Origin: CAMCHP01 sp036835325
GTDB lineage: Bacteria > Bacteroidota > Bacteroidia > Flavobacteriales_D > Sanyastnellaceae
Length of the DNA stretch: 11,349 bases
Assembly (NCBI GenBank): GCA_036835325.1
Contig: DAITMF010000071.1
Location: 1-11,349 of the forward strand
Direction of reading: 5' to 3'
The notes under the pieces were generated by a model. That model saw nothing but the letters and a program-made list of their open reading frames with translations. It was not told the origin of the DNA and did not search any database. Of this stretch, positions 1 through 7,178 are shown in pieces. The translations under genes and the position numbers were made by a program. Each line of letters begins with the position of its first letter. Within the stretch, counting starts at the first letter, position 1.

Positions 1-1436
1 CCACAGGCGGCATTGCCATTGGCGTTGCATTGATGATTTTGTCGGTGGCCATCGTGACCGGTTTTCAACAAGAAATCCGAGAGAAAGTCATCGGTTTTGG
101 TGCCCACTACCAGGTCGTCGCCAGCCACCAGCAGTATTCCAAAGAGAGCGCCCGCGTTGAGCGGAAGCAAGATTTTTACGCAGCGCTCAATGCCGAGCCG
201 GGCATTCGCCACGTGCAGGTGTTTGCCACCAAGCCGGGCATCATTGAAACCGAAGACAACATCCAAGGTTGTGTGATCAAGGGCCTCGGCAGCGATTTCG
301 ACTGGAGTTTCTTTGCCGATAAAATCGTGGCGGGTGCGCCGCTCGCCATCAACGATACGGCCGAAGCTTCCGAGTCAATCATGCTGTCGGTGTGGACTGC
401 CAGCCGTTTGAAACTTCAACTCGGCGATAAAGTCACCTTGTACTTCGTGCTGAACGACGGCGACATCCGTCCGCGAAACTTTACCGTAACCACCCTCTAC
501 AGCACCGGACTGAAAGAGTTCGACGAGGAGTTTGTATTCGTTGACATTGCGCACATCCAGCGCATCAACCAATGGGGCATTGAAGCGCAGTTGACCGTCT
601 CCGATTCGTGCTTCAATGGTACGATTGGCTTCGAAGCCTTCGGCTTCGGCGGTCAGCGCGACCTGACTTACCGGTGGCCGGGCACCGAATGGCGTGGGAG
701 AGGTCCGCACTGGGCCGAGGTCACCGGCGACACCACCTTCATGGTCGTGGTTGAAGACGAAAGCCGCAGCTTGCCCGATACCGCATGGGCGCACATTCGC
801 TTCGCCCACCCTGACAGCATTCCCTGCGCCTACACGGCCGTGGTGACCACATCAGGCGGAAGCTGGCGCAGGTACGTCGGCGGATTCGAGATCCTCATCG
901 ACCGCTACGAAGACCTCACGGCGATGGACGAACCCATCTTTTACCACGTGCCGTACCAGTTTGAAATACAGAACGTCGTTGACCGCAATCCCGAGATTTT
1001 TTCGTGGCTTGAAATGCTCGATCTGAATGTTGATTTGATCATTTACATGATGGTGCTCATTGCGGTGGTCAACATGACCTCAGCGCTGCTCATCATCATT
1101 TTGGAGCGTACCAACATGATTGGTTTGTTGAAGGCTTTTGGCATGCGCGACCGCGACATCATGGGGGTTTTTGTGCGGCACGCCGCGCGCATCATCGGCA
1201 TTGGGATGCTTTTGGGCAACCTTGTGGGCTTTGGCTTGGCCTGGCTGCAGCAGCAGTTTTCGTTCATCCGGCTCAATCCCGAAAGTTACTATGTCGATGC
1301 CGTGCCCATTCGCTTCAATCTGCCGTACCTGCTGCAAATTGAGCTCATCACCTTTGTCATTTGCGTGTTTTTCATGCTAATACCGGCCTTGTACACCGCA
1401 CGCATTCGTCCGGTGAAGGCCATCCGCTTCGACTAA
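1..1436 (+). CDS. FtsX-like ABC transporter permease (LolC/LolE-type), 5' end missing
   Basis: Inner-membrane permease of the MacB/FtsX superfamily, closest in layout to the LolC/LolE subunits that release lipoproteins for transport to the outer membrane; the real substrate is unknown. The frame is open to the left edge: codons from base 3 read TGGIAIGVALMILSV, a typical first membrane helix, so the true start lies upstream and the TTG at 30 is not it. A periplasmic domain follows. Three membrane segments fill the C-terminal third (about nt 1029-1110, 1185-1250 and 1325-1400). The protein ends RPVKAIRFD, matching the Pro-x-x-Ala-Ile/Leu-Arg tail of the family. The periplasmic domain contains an extra ~98-residue block (see 579-872), which makes the protein longer than I expect for flavobacterial homologues. 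The partner ATPase is not in view. The cystathionine beta-synthase gene follows after 21 bases but has its own -7 box. Confidence 0.85.
   Translation, partial: TGGIAIGVALMILSVAIVTGFQQEIREKVIGFGAHYQVVASHQQYSKESARVERKQDFYAALNAEPGIRHVQVFATKPGIIETEDNIQGCVIKGLGSDFDWSFFADKIVAGAPLAINDTAEASESIMLSVWTASRLKLQLGDKVTLYFVLNDGDIRPRNFTVTTLYSTGLKEFDEEFVFVDIAHIQRINQWGIEAQLTVSDSCFNGTIGFEAFGFGGQRDLTYRWPGTEWRGRGPHWAEVTGDTTFMVVVEDESRSLPDTAWAHIRFAHPDSIPCAYTAVVTTSGGSWRRYVGGFEILIDRYEDLTAMDEPIFYHVPYQFEIQNVVDRNPEIFSWLEMLDLNVDLIIYMMVLIAVVNMTSALLIIILERTNMIGLLKAFGMRDRDIMGVFVRHAARIIGIGMLLGNLVGFGLAWLQQQFSFIRLNPESYYVDAVPIRFNLPYLLQIELITFVICVFFMLIPALYTARIRPVKAIRFD
579..872 (+). other. Ig-like/PKD-like insert inside the permease periplasmic domain
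   Basis: In flavobacterial homologues, as I remember them, a motif like FVDIxHIxxxNxW runs almost directly into VGGFEI. Here the two halves (FVDIAHIQRINQWG and YVGGFEILID) are separated in frame by about 98 residues. The inserted block has an alternating beta-strand pattern with a Y-x-W-x-G motif (TYRWPG), a later TTFMVVVED strand, and two cysteines about 72 residues apart that could form a disulfide. This resembles the PKD/SprB-type Ig-fold modules common in Bacteroidota surface proteins. The fold assignment is inference from pattern only; the split of the conserved motif is read from the sequence and from memory of the family. Confidence 0.5.
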
Positions 1437-1444
1437 CAAACCTT

Positions 1445-1452
1445 TATCTTTG
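1445..1452 (+). promoter_or_regulatory. Bacteroidota -7 box TATCTTTG upstream of the cystathionine beta-synthase gene
   Basis: TATCTTTG matches the TAnnTTTG consensus exactly. It ends five bases before the ATG at 1458, so a transcript starting the usual few bases downstream would have almost no leader. No convincing TTG-type -33 box is present at the expected distance. The gene may therefore have its own promoter despite the 21-base gap to the permease gene. Confidence 0.55.
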
Positions 1453-1457
1453 CCGCC

Positions 1458-2825
1458 ATGAGCAATCGCGTTTACAACTCCATCCTTGAATCCATCGGAA
1501 ATACCCCGATGATTCGCATGAATTCAATCGCCGCCGACATTCCCGGCAAGGTTTTCGCAAAAGTTGAATACTTCAATCCGGGCAACTCGGTGAAAGACCG
1601 TATGGCGCTCAAGATGATTGAAGATGCGGAGAAGAGCGGACGCTTGCAGCCGGGCGGTACGGTGATCGAGTGCACCTCCGGAAACACCGGCATGGGCTTG
1701 GCGTTGGCGTGCATTGTGAAGGGCTACAAGCTCATTTGCACCTCGAACGACAAGCAGTCGAAAGAGAAGTTTGACGTGTTGCGGGCCATGGGCGCGCAGG
1801 TGATTGTGTGTCCGACCAACGTCGCGCCCACGCACCCTGACAGCTACTACTCGGTGGCCGAGCGCATGCACAAGGAAACGCCCAACAGCATTTGGTGCAA
1901 CCAATACGACAACCTCTCGAACCGCCAGGCGCACTACGAAAGCACCGGCCCCGAGATTTGGGAGCAAACCGAAGGCAAAATCACCCACTTTGTGGTGGGT
2001 GTGGGTACCGGAGGCACTATTTCGGGCGTGGCCAAGTACCTGAAAGAACGTAATCCGAACATCAAGATTTGGGGCATCGACACCTACGGATCGGTGTTCA
2101 AGAAATACCACGAAACCGGAGAGTTCGACGAAAAGGAGATTTACCCGTACATCACCGAAGGCATTGGTGAAGACATTTTGCCGAAGAACGTCGACTTCTC
2201 GTTGATTGACAAGTTTGAAAAGGTGACCGACAAAGACGGCGCCTTGGCCACACGCGAATTGGCCCGCAAAGAAGGTCTGTTCTTGGGCTACTCGTGCGGT
2301 AGTGCCTTCCAAGGCTTGCGCCAGTTGAAGCATGAGCTGAACGACGATTCGGTGGTGGTTGTGCTCTTCCACGACCACGGTTCGCGCTACGTAGGCAAGG
2401 TTTACAACGACGACTGGATGCGCGACCGCGGATTCTTGCAGCCCGAGGTAAAAACGGCGCGCGACCTTGTGAGTGCGCACCGCAACCTGCCTTTGGTGAG
2501 TTGCTACTCGGGCGAGCCGGTAGAAACGGTTATTCGCAAGATTCGCCAGTTCAACATCAGCCAGTTGCCGGTGATGGCCGAAGGCGAAATCGTTGGCAGC
2601 GTTGACGATCGCACACTGTTCGAATTGTTGTGCGACGACCGCAGCATCATGACGCGGCCCATCTCCGATTTCATGGCGGCGCCTTTCCCAGAGGTGAGCG
2701 AAACGACCATGCTTGACCAGCTATCGAAGCTTGTGAGCAAAGAAGTGCCCGCTGTGTTGGTGAAGCTCGACGGTGGAGGCCACCACATCATTACGCGCCA
2801 CGACCTGATCGCGGCGATTTCCTGA
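1458..2825 (+). CDS. cbs: Cystathionine beta-synthase with C-terminal CBS-domain pair
   Basis: Cytosolic PLP enzyme of the fold-type II family. It probably condenses serine (or an activated serine) with homocysteine or sulfide in cysteine/transsulfuration metabolism. The catalytic domain spans roughly residues 1-325. It shows the PLP lysine K46 in NSVKDR, the substrate loop TSGNTG (73-78), the phosphate-binding GTGGT (183-187), the TEGIGED motif (233-239) that favours cystathionine beta-synthase over plain O-acetylserine sulfhydrylase, and GYSCGS (277-282). Residues about 335-455 form two CBS repeats (GEPVETVIRKI... and the ISDFM... block), usually a regulatory nucleotide- or SAM-binding module. 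No N-terminal heme domain is present, unlike the human enzyme. The ATG at 1458 fits the family N-terminus (NSILESIGNTP). Exact substrate preference cannot be told from sequence. Confidence 0.88.
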   Translation: MSNRVYNSILESIGNTPMIRMNSIAADIPGKVFAKVEYFNPGNSVKDRMALKMIEDAEKSGRLQPGGTVIECTSGNTGMGLALACIVKGYKLICTSNDKQSKEKFDVLRAMGAQVIVCPTNVAPTHPDSYYSVAERMHKETPNSIWCNQYDNLSNRQAHYESTGPEIWEQTEGKITHFVVGVGTGGTISGVAKYLKERNPNIKIWGIDTYGSVFKKYHETGEFDEKEIYPYITEGIGEDILPKNVDFSLIDKFEKVTDKDGALATRELARKEGLFLGYSCGSAFQGLRQLKHELNDDSVVVVLFHDHGSRYVGKVYNDDWMRDRGFLQPEVKTARDLVSAHRNLPLVSCYSGEPVETVIRKIRQFNISQLPVMAEGEIVGSVDDRTLFELLCDDRSIMTRPISDFMAAPFPEVSETTMLDQLSKLVSKEVPAVLVKLDGGGHHIITRHDLIAAIS

Positions 2826-2855
2826 ACGGCACGGTTTTCGCAGTAATTTCGTGGT

Positions 2856-3926
2856 ATGAAGTACCGCGCTGTTTTTGCTGCCCTGTTTTTCTTTTCTTTT
2901 TTTGGATGGATGGATGGCCTCAAGGGGCAGTCTGACTTTCGCTTGAGCATTCCTGCACATTTGAGTGTTGGGGTGAACTTTGCAGGCGTGGAAGAGGATG
3001 CAGGAAGTTTGTGGTTTCAAGCACCAGGAGCTGCGGTGTTGTTCAGTTCCGGCATAGGAGTTCGCTACAAAGAGAGCCTCACCTTCAATGCTGAGTTAGG
3101 TTACATCATTGACCTGTATGATTTCCGAAGCAATTACGCCAGCTACGACGTTTCACATGTTGTACCTGAGGCGCGGTTCAATTTGAGCGGACTCATCACT
3201 GTAGGAGGAGACCGCATGAAGGCCATCCACATTGGGGGTGAATACGGATGGCGCTTTACCCGTGATGCGTTTCGACTGGCTTCGGAACCGGGGTTCATTG
3301 CCCGGACGGATGCATTTGGTCCGTTCGATCCTTTCGTATCGCCCGAAATTGGCCTTGCCCGCCGCGGCCCGAAAGGACAGTTCAGTTTGCTCGCGGCGTA
3401 CGTGTACCACCTTGACCGCACCGACATGCTGCGTTTCCGCATCACTGAGCCCAACGGCGCGCAGTACATTGCCACCTCGCGCGGCGACTACTTGGCCGTA
3501 CGCATGCGGGCGAACTTCGATGTAGCCGGCCATAAAAAGCCTGTGCAGGAGTACCCTGAGGCTCCGGCGCCCGCCATTGCAGGCGAGCTCACTTCGCGCG
3601 ACACGCGCACCCGCGACGAGCTTGACAGCCGCCGACAAGTCATTTACATGACCTTGCGCGATAACGCCGACATCGACGGCGATAGCGTGGCCGTGAGCTT
3701 GAACGGACGATTCATCGTGACCGACGCCGCGCTGACCAAAGAGAAAACGCGCGTGCGCATCGTGCTCGAACCCGGCGATAACATCATCGTGGTGCATGCC
3801 CTCAATGAGGGCATGGTGCCACCGAACACGGCAGAGTGCTACGTGAAAACGGGCCTCTTTAAACGCAAAAAGCTGGTGATTTCCACCAGCTTAAAGCGCA
3901 ACGAAGCGATTGTCGTTCGGTATTAA
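2856..3926 (+). CDS. Exported beta-barrel-like protein with a C-terminal beta-sandwich-like domain, unknown function
   Basis: I do not recognise a named family. Residues 1-24 form a signal peptide (MKYR, then AVFAALFFFSFF) with likely cleavage before QSDF. Residues about 26-222 alternate hydrophobic and polar residues with many aromatic and glycine positions (GIGVRY, AELGYIIDLYDF, IHIGGEYGWRF, LAAYVYHL), as expected for an outer-membrane beta-barrel. A charged, proline-containing linker (about 225-258) leads to residues 260-356, containing DNADIDGDSVAVSLNG and later VPPNTAECYV. Similar DxDGDxVxVxxNG domains occur at the ends of other Bacteroidota exported proteins, from memory. Location is therefore probably outer membrane with a periplasmic tail. 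It starts 30 bases after the cbs gene; a weak TAATTTCG (2844-2851) is the only promoter-like sequence. The first ~450 bases look less GC-rich than the rest. The stop overlaps that of the convergent peptidase gene. Confidence 0.75.
   Translation: MKYRAVFAALFFFSFFGWMDGLKGQSDFRLSIPAHLSVGVNFAGVEEDAGSLWFQAPGAAVLFSSGIGVRYKESLTFNAELGYIIDLYDFRSNYASYDVSHVVPEARFNLSGLITVGGDRMKAIHIGGEYGWRFTRDAFRLASEPGFIARTDAFGPFDPFVSPEIGLARRGPKGQFSLLAAYVYHLDRTDMLRFRITEPNGAQYIATSRGDYLAVRMRANFDVAGHKKPVQEYPEAPAPAIAGELTSRDTRTRDELDSRRQVIYMTLRDNADIDGDSVAVSLNGRFIVTDAALTKEKTRVRIVLEPGDNIIVVHALNEGMVPPNTAECYVKTGLFKRKKLVISTSLKRNEAIVVRY
2904..2917 (+). repeat. Tetranucleotide repeat (GGAT)3GG after a T7 run, in the signal-peptide codons
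   Basis: Three and a half copies of GGAT encode G17-W18-M19-D20-G21 of the exported protein and directly follow a run of seven T (2897-2903). Both tracts lie early in the reading frame, so gain or loss of a unit would shift the frame. The repeat is short, and slippage is only a possibility. Confidence 0.6.
3867..3892 (-). terminator. Rho-independent terminator of the M1 peptidase gene
   Basis: On the minus strand the bases read AAGCTGGTG, loop GAAAT, CACCAGCTT, then more T to make a run of five. The 9-base stem is perfect (3870-3878 with 3884-3892). It begins about 30 bases after the peptidase stop codon. It lies within the last codons of the convergent plus-strand gene. On the plus strand the hairpin is followed by AAAGCG, not a T run, so it should stop only minus-strand transcription efficiently. 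Confidence 0.72.
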
Positions 3927-5791
3927 CTGTCTTTCAGCAAGTCGTCGATGGAGTTCACCGCTACTGAGTGGTAGCCGTCGCGGGCCTTGGCGTAGATTGA
4001 TTCGGCGAGTTTATCTTGTCCGGTTGTGACCAATGCGCGGTACAAGGGGTAGTTGAACTTGCGGCGGCCTACCGACACCAAGAAGTCTTCGAGTTCATCG
4101 TACGCCATGGTGTAGCGGTTTTTGATGGCTTGTTCGAGCCATGCGAAGAGCACCTCGTTGTTGCCGGTTTCGGTGATGTTGAAGGCCTCATCGAGCTCGG
4201 CCAAACGCGCTGCGCCGATGTCATCGGGCAGGTTGGTCAAGAAGCGGTAGCGCTCTTGGTAGGCCCATTCGTTCCAAGGAAGGGCCGCGGTTTGCACGCT
4301 GCCATCGACCCATTGGGTGAGCAAATTGTCAACGCGTTCGATGGGTTCCGAACGCAAAACAGGCATATTGTCAGGAATTCCCGGACCGTACACCCACGCA
4401 TCGATGTTGATGGCGGCGGCCTCTTCGGGCGTTACGAGTTCGGCTTTGAGGTAATCGAGGAAGCGCTCGGTATCCATCACCGAAAAGGCGTGGCTGGTGA
4501 AGTAATTCTTCAGGAAGGCATCGAAGCGTTCGCGACCGGTGGTTTCTTCAATCAAGCGGAGGAAGAAGTAGCCCTTGTCGTAAGCGATGGCCGACATGCC
4601 ATCGTCGGGGTCGCGGCCTTCCAAGTGCAGTTTGAGGTGGGTATCGTTGGGGTTGCGGTCTATGATTTCGGCCACTTCATCGCGCAGGCCTTGGTAGCTG
4701 AGCAGGGCAAGCATTTCAGAGGTTTCACGTCCGTAAACCGCTTCCATGATGCGCTGTTCGAAGTACACGGTGAAGCCCTCGTTGAGCCAGAAGTCATCCC
4801 ATGTGGCGTTGGTCACGAGGTTTCCTGACCACGAGTGGGCGAGTTCGTGGGCCACAAGGGCCGTGAGCGAACGGTCGCCTGCAATGATGGTGGGTGTAGC
4901 GAAGGTCAGGCGCGGGTTCTCCATCCCCCCGAAGGGGAAAGCCGCAGGCAAAATCAAGAGGTCATAGCGGCCCCAGGCGTATTCGCCGTAGAGTTTTTCG
5001 GCCTCAGTGAGCATCGACTCCATATCGGCGAACTCCCAAGCTGCAGCGTCAACGAGGCCGAGCGTGGCGTAGACTGCAGTGCGCGGACCGACCTCTTTGT
5101 ATTCGATGTTGCCCGCAGCGAGGGCCATCAGGTACGCCGGAATGGGCTTTTCTTGGTCGAAGGTGTAGTTGCCATCGGCGCTTTTCTCGGTGGGGTTGGT
5201 CGCGCTCATGAGGGCGAGCATGCCTTGCGGCACGGTCACGTTGGCGTGGTAGGTGAAGCGAATGCCCGGACTGTCTTGCACGGGCAGCCAGGTGCGTGCA
5301 AGAATCGCCTGCGATTGGGTGAAGAGGAAGGGGTCTTCGCCTTCGACCCAGAGCAGGGCGCCTGCGTTGCTGCTGGTGGTGTATTCAATGACCACCTTTT
5401 CGGTTTGTGGCGTGATGGGCACTGTGAGCGGTTGTCCGAGGAAGGGCTGTTCGGGTCCGAGCACAAACGGCACGTTGTCGGCTTCATTGGTGTGCACTGC
5501 GTGGATGGTGAGCTCGCGGGCATCGAATACGATTTCAGTGGCGCTATCGGCCACTTCGATTTGGTACGACGCCGTGCCATTGATGGTGCGTTGGTCGAAG
5601 TTGACGGCGGCTGTCCAGTTGAGGTGGGTGATGCGGGCCTCGTTCGGGCGTGCAAACGAGTGGTTGTCTTTGACCAATTTCATGGAAGCAATTTTTTCAG
5701 CGCTTTTGTCGGTGCGCTCAGCGGGCGCCGAGTTGTCGGAACACGCCACGAGTGCACAGGCGGCCAAGCAAACGAAGAGGGTTTTTTTCAT
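3923..5791 (-). CDS. M1-family zinc metallopeptidase, predicted lipoprotein (leukotriene A4 hydrolase/aminopeptidase-like)
   Basis: Membrane-anchored aminopeptidase that likely removes N-terminal residues from peptides outside the cytoplasm. The ATG at 5791 gives 622 residues and a clear lipoprotein signal: MKKTLF, hydrophobic core, lipobox ALVAC with C17. An ATG 57 codons upstream would bury this signal and overlap the next gene's start, so it was not used. Residues about 50-240 form the N-terminal beta domain. Then come the substrate-binding GGMEN (288-292), the zinc site HELAH (H315, H319) and WLNEG (E338) at the usual M1 spacing, and Y404 in AYDKG matching the catalytic tyrosine. The rest resembles the alpha-helical LTA4-hydrolase C-terminal domain. 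All key residues are present. It is transcribed from its own promoter (5827-5834), divergent from the oxoamine synthase, and overlaps the exported-protein gene by four bases. Confidence 0.92.
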   Translation of the reverse strand: MKKTLFVCLAACALVACSDNSAPAERTDKSAEKIASMKLVKDNHSFARPNEARITHLNWTAAVNFDQRTINGTASYQIEVADSATEIVFDARELTIHAVHTNEADNVPFVLGPEQPFLGQPLTVPITPQTEKVVIEYTTSSNAGALLWVEGEDPFLFTQSQAILARTWLPVQDSPGIRFTYHANVTVPQGMLALMSATNPTEKSADGNYTFDQEKPIPAYLMALAAGNIEYKEVGPRTAVYATLGLVDAAAWEFADMESMLTEAEKLYGEYAWGRYDLLILPAAFPFGGMENPRLTFATPTIIAGDRSLTALVAHELAHSWSGNLVTNATWDDFWLNEGFTVYFEQRIMEAVYGRETSEMLALLSYQGLRDEVAEIIDRNPNDTHLKLHLEGRDPDDGMSAIAYDKGYFFLRLIEETTGRERFDAFLKNYFTSHAFSVMDTERFLDYLKAELVTPEEAAAINIDAWVYGPGIPDNMPVLRSEPIERVDNLLTQWVDGSVQTAALPWNEWAYQERYRFLTNLPDDIGAARLAELDEAFNITETGNNEVLFAWLEQAIKNRYTMAYDELEDFLVSVGRRKFNYPLYRALVTTGQDKLAESIYAKARDGYHSVAVNSIDDLLKDS

Positions 5792-5826
5792 GGTAGGGAG
5801 GGATGCCTTATGGACATCCGATTGTG

Positions 5827-5834
5827 CAAAGTTA
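5827..5834 (-). promoter_or_regulatory. Bacteroidota -7 box TAACTTTG for the M1 peptidase gene
   Basis: The minus strand reads TAACTTTG, an exact TAnnTTTG match, 35 bases upstream of the peptidase ATG at 5791. This predicts a leader of about 30 bases. No clear -33 element was found. The box lies only 14 bases from the plus-strand -33 element of the divergent gene, so polymerase binding at the two promoters could interfere. Confidence 0.6.
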
Positions 5835-5848
5835 CCGTTTCGTGGGTA

Positions 5849-5880
5849 TTTGTGAGTGAACGGGAAAGCCCCTACTTTTG
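5849..5880 (+). promoter_or_regulatory. Complete Bacteroidota promoter for the oxoamine synthase operon
   Basis: TTTG at 5849-5852 (-33 element), a 20-base spacer, then TACTTTTG at 5873-5880 (TAnnTTTG -7 element). This is the best two-part match to the Bacteroidota primary sigma factor consensus in the window. The start codon is at 5934, giving a leader of roughly 48 bases, the longest of the promoters seen here. The leader contains a small stem GGGGT/ACCTC (5896-5900 with 5905-5909) closed by a GAGA loop. Confidence 0.68.
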
Positions 5881-5933
5881 TCAGCAAATCTGAGAGGGGT
5901 GAGAACCTCCGGGTGTAACTAAAATTCAGCGAA

Positions 5934-7178
5934 TTGGACATTTTTGAACGTATCCGCAACAACCGTGGTCCGCTGGGGCAACACGCCCGTGAATCGCACG
6001 GTTATTTCACATTTCCAAAGTTGGAGGGGCCGATTGCCAACCGCATGACCTTCCGCGGGAAGGAGATGTTGGTATGGAGCATCAACAACTACCTCGGTTT
6101 GGCCAACCATCCGGAAATCCGCAAAGCGGATGCCGATGCAGCTGCCGAGTGGGGCATGGGTTACCCCATGGGCGCCCGTATGATGTCGGGCCAAACCAAG
6201 TACCACGAGCAACTCGAGGCGCAGTTGGCCGATTTCATGCAAAAGGAAGACGCGTTCTTGCTGAACTACGGCTACCAAGGCTGCCAGTCGGCCATCGAAG
6301 CCCTCGTTGACCGTCACGACGTGATCGTGTACGACTCCGAGTCGCATGCCTGTATGGTTGACGGTGTGCGTTTGCACCACGGCAAGCGCTTTGTATTCCA
6401 GCACAACGACATGGAGAGCTTCGTGAAGCAGCTGACCCGCGCCCGCAACATCACCGATACCACCGGCGGTGGCATCCTCGTGGTGACCGAAGGCGTGTTC
6501 GGCATGGCCGGTGACCAAGGCAAGCTGAAAGAGATCGTGAGCTACAAGAAAGAATTCGGCTTCCGTTTGTTCGTTGACGACGCGCACGGCTTCGGTACCA
6601 TCGGTGAGATGGGCCGCGGTGCGGGCGACGCGCAAGGCGTTCAGGCTGAAATCGACGTGTACTTCGGCACCTTCGCCAAGGCGATGGCCACCATTGGCGC
6701 CTTCGTGGTAGCCGACGAGCACGTGATTGACTACCTCCGCTACAACATGCGTTCGCAAACCTTCGCCAAGTCGCTCCCGATGCCGATCGTGATCGGTGCA
6801 ATGAAGCGCTTGGAAATGATGCGTACCCGTCCGGAGTTCAAAGACAACCTTTGGAAGATCGCCAACGCCTTGCAGAAAGGTTTGAAAGATGCCGGCTTCA
6901 ACATCGGTTACACCAACTCGGCGGTAACCCCTGTGTTCTTGAGTGGCGGCTTGGGCGAAGCGACAAATCTTACGCTTGACTTGCGTGAGAACTACGGCAT
7001 TTTCTGCTCGATTGTGGTGTACCCTGTGGTACCGCGCGACGTGATTATGCTGCGCTTGATTCCAACAGCGGTGCACACCCTTGAAGACGTTGAATACACC
7101 ATTGAAACCTTCAAAAAGGTTCAAGATAAATTGAAGTCGGGCGCTTACGTAAGCGAAGGTATTGCCAGCTGGAGCTGA
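5934..7178 (+). CDS. Alpha-oxoamine synthase family PLP enzyme (serine palmitoyltransferase/KBL/BioF-like)
   Basis: Fold-type I PLP enzyme that joins an amino acid to an acyl thioester with loss of CO2. Relatives use serine (sphingolipid base), glycine (2-amino-3-ketobutyrate), alanine (biotin) or cysteate (sulfonolipid base); which applies here is not readable by eye. Seen: H138 in SESHAC (stacks on PLP), the DDAHG motif with D215 and H218, and the Schiff-base lysine K249 in TFAKA. The 414-residue length fits the family. The start must be the TTG at 5934: an in-frame stop lies at 5916-5918, no ATG lies between, and the next in-frame ATG (residue 38) would remove the conserved DIFERI and GPLGQ N-terminus. 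It is the first gene of a cluster with truA, whose ATG overlaps this stop as TGATG. No other lipid or biotin gene is in the window to identify the substrate. Confidence 0.86.
   Translation: MDIFERIRNNRGPLGQHARESHGYFTFPKLEGPIANRMTFRGKEMLVWSINNYLGLANHPEIRKADADAAAEWGMGYPMGARMMSGQTKYHEQLEAQLADFMQKEDAFLLNYGYQGCQSAIEALVDRHDVIVYDSESHACMVDGVRLHHGKRFVFQHNDMESFVKQLTRARNITDTTGGGILVVTEGVFGMAGDQGKLKEIVSYKKEFGFRLFVDDAHGFGTIGEMGRGAGDAQGVQAEIDVYFGTFAKAMATIGAFVVADEHVIDYLRYNMRSQTFAKSLPMPIVIGAMKRLEMMRTRPEFKDNLWKIANALQKGLKDAGFNIGYTNSAVTPVFLSGGLGEATNLTLDLRENYGIFCSIVVYPVVPRDVIMLRLIPTAVHTLEDVEYTIETFKKVQDKLKSGAYVSEGIASWS

Noticed and set aside
1524..2480. 318-codon minus-strand frame opposite cystathionine beta-synthase
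   Set aside because: Antisense shadow of a strongly conserved gene; no motif, promoter or sensible composition.
4016..5893. Long plus-strand frames (270 and 352 codons) opposite the M1 peptidase
   Set aside because: They mirror the peptidase coding sequence, which has all catalytic residues, and show no domain of their own.
5881..5933. Riboswitch in the leader of the oxoamine synthase gene
   Set aside because: About 50 bases with only one 5-pair stem; it matches no riboswitch core I know (checked by eye against TPP and SAM-II patterns).
5792..5962. N-terminal extension of the peptidase to an ATG at 5962
   Set aside because: It would bury a textbook lipoprotein signal peptide (MKKTLF...ALVAC) 57 residues inside the protein, run through the predicted peptidase promoter and overlap the divergent gene's start.
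5919..7124. 401-codon open frame on the minus strand opposite the oxoamine synthase
   Set aside because: It is antisense to a clear PLP enzyme, is rich in His and Val as expected of a codon shadow, and has no recognisable motif.
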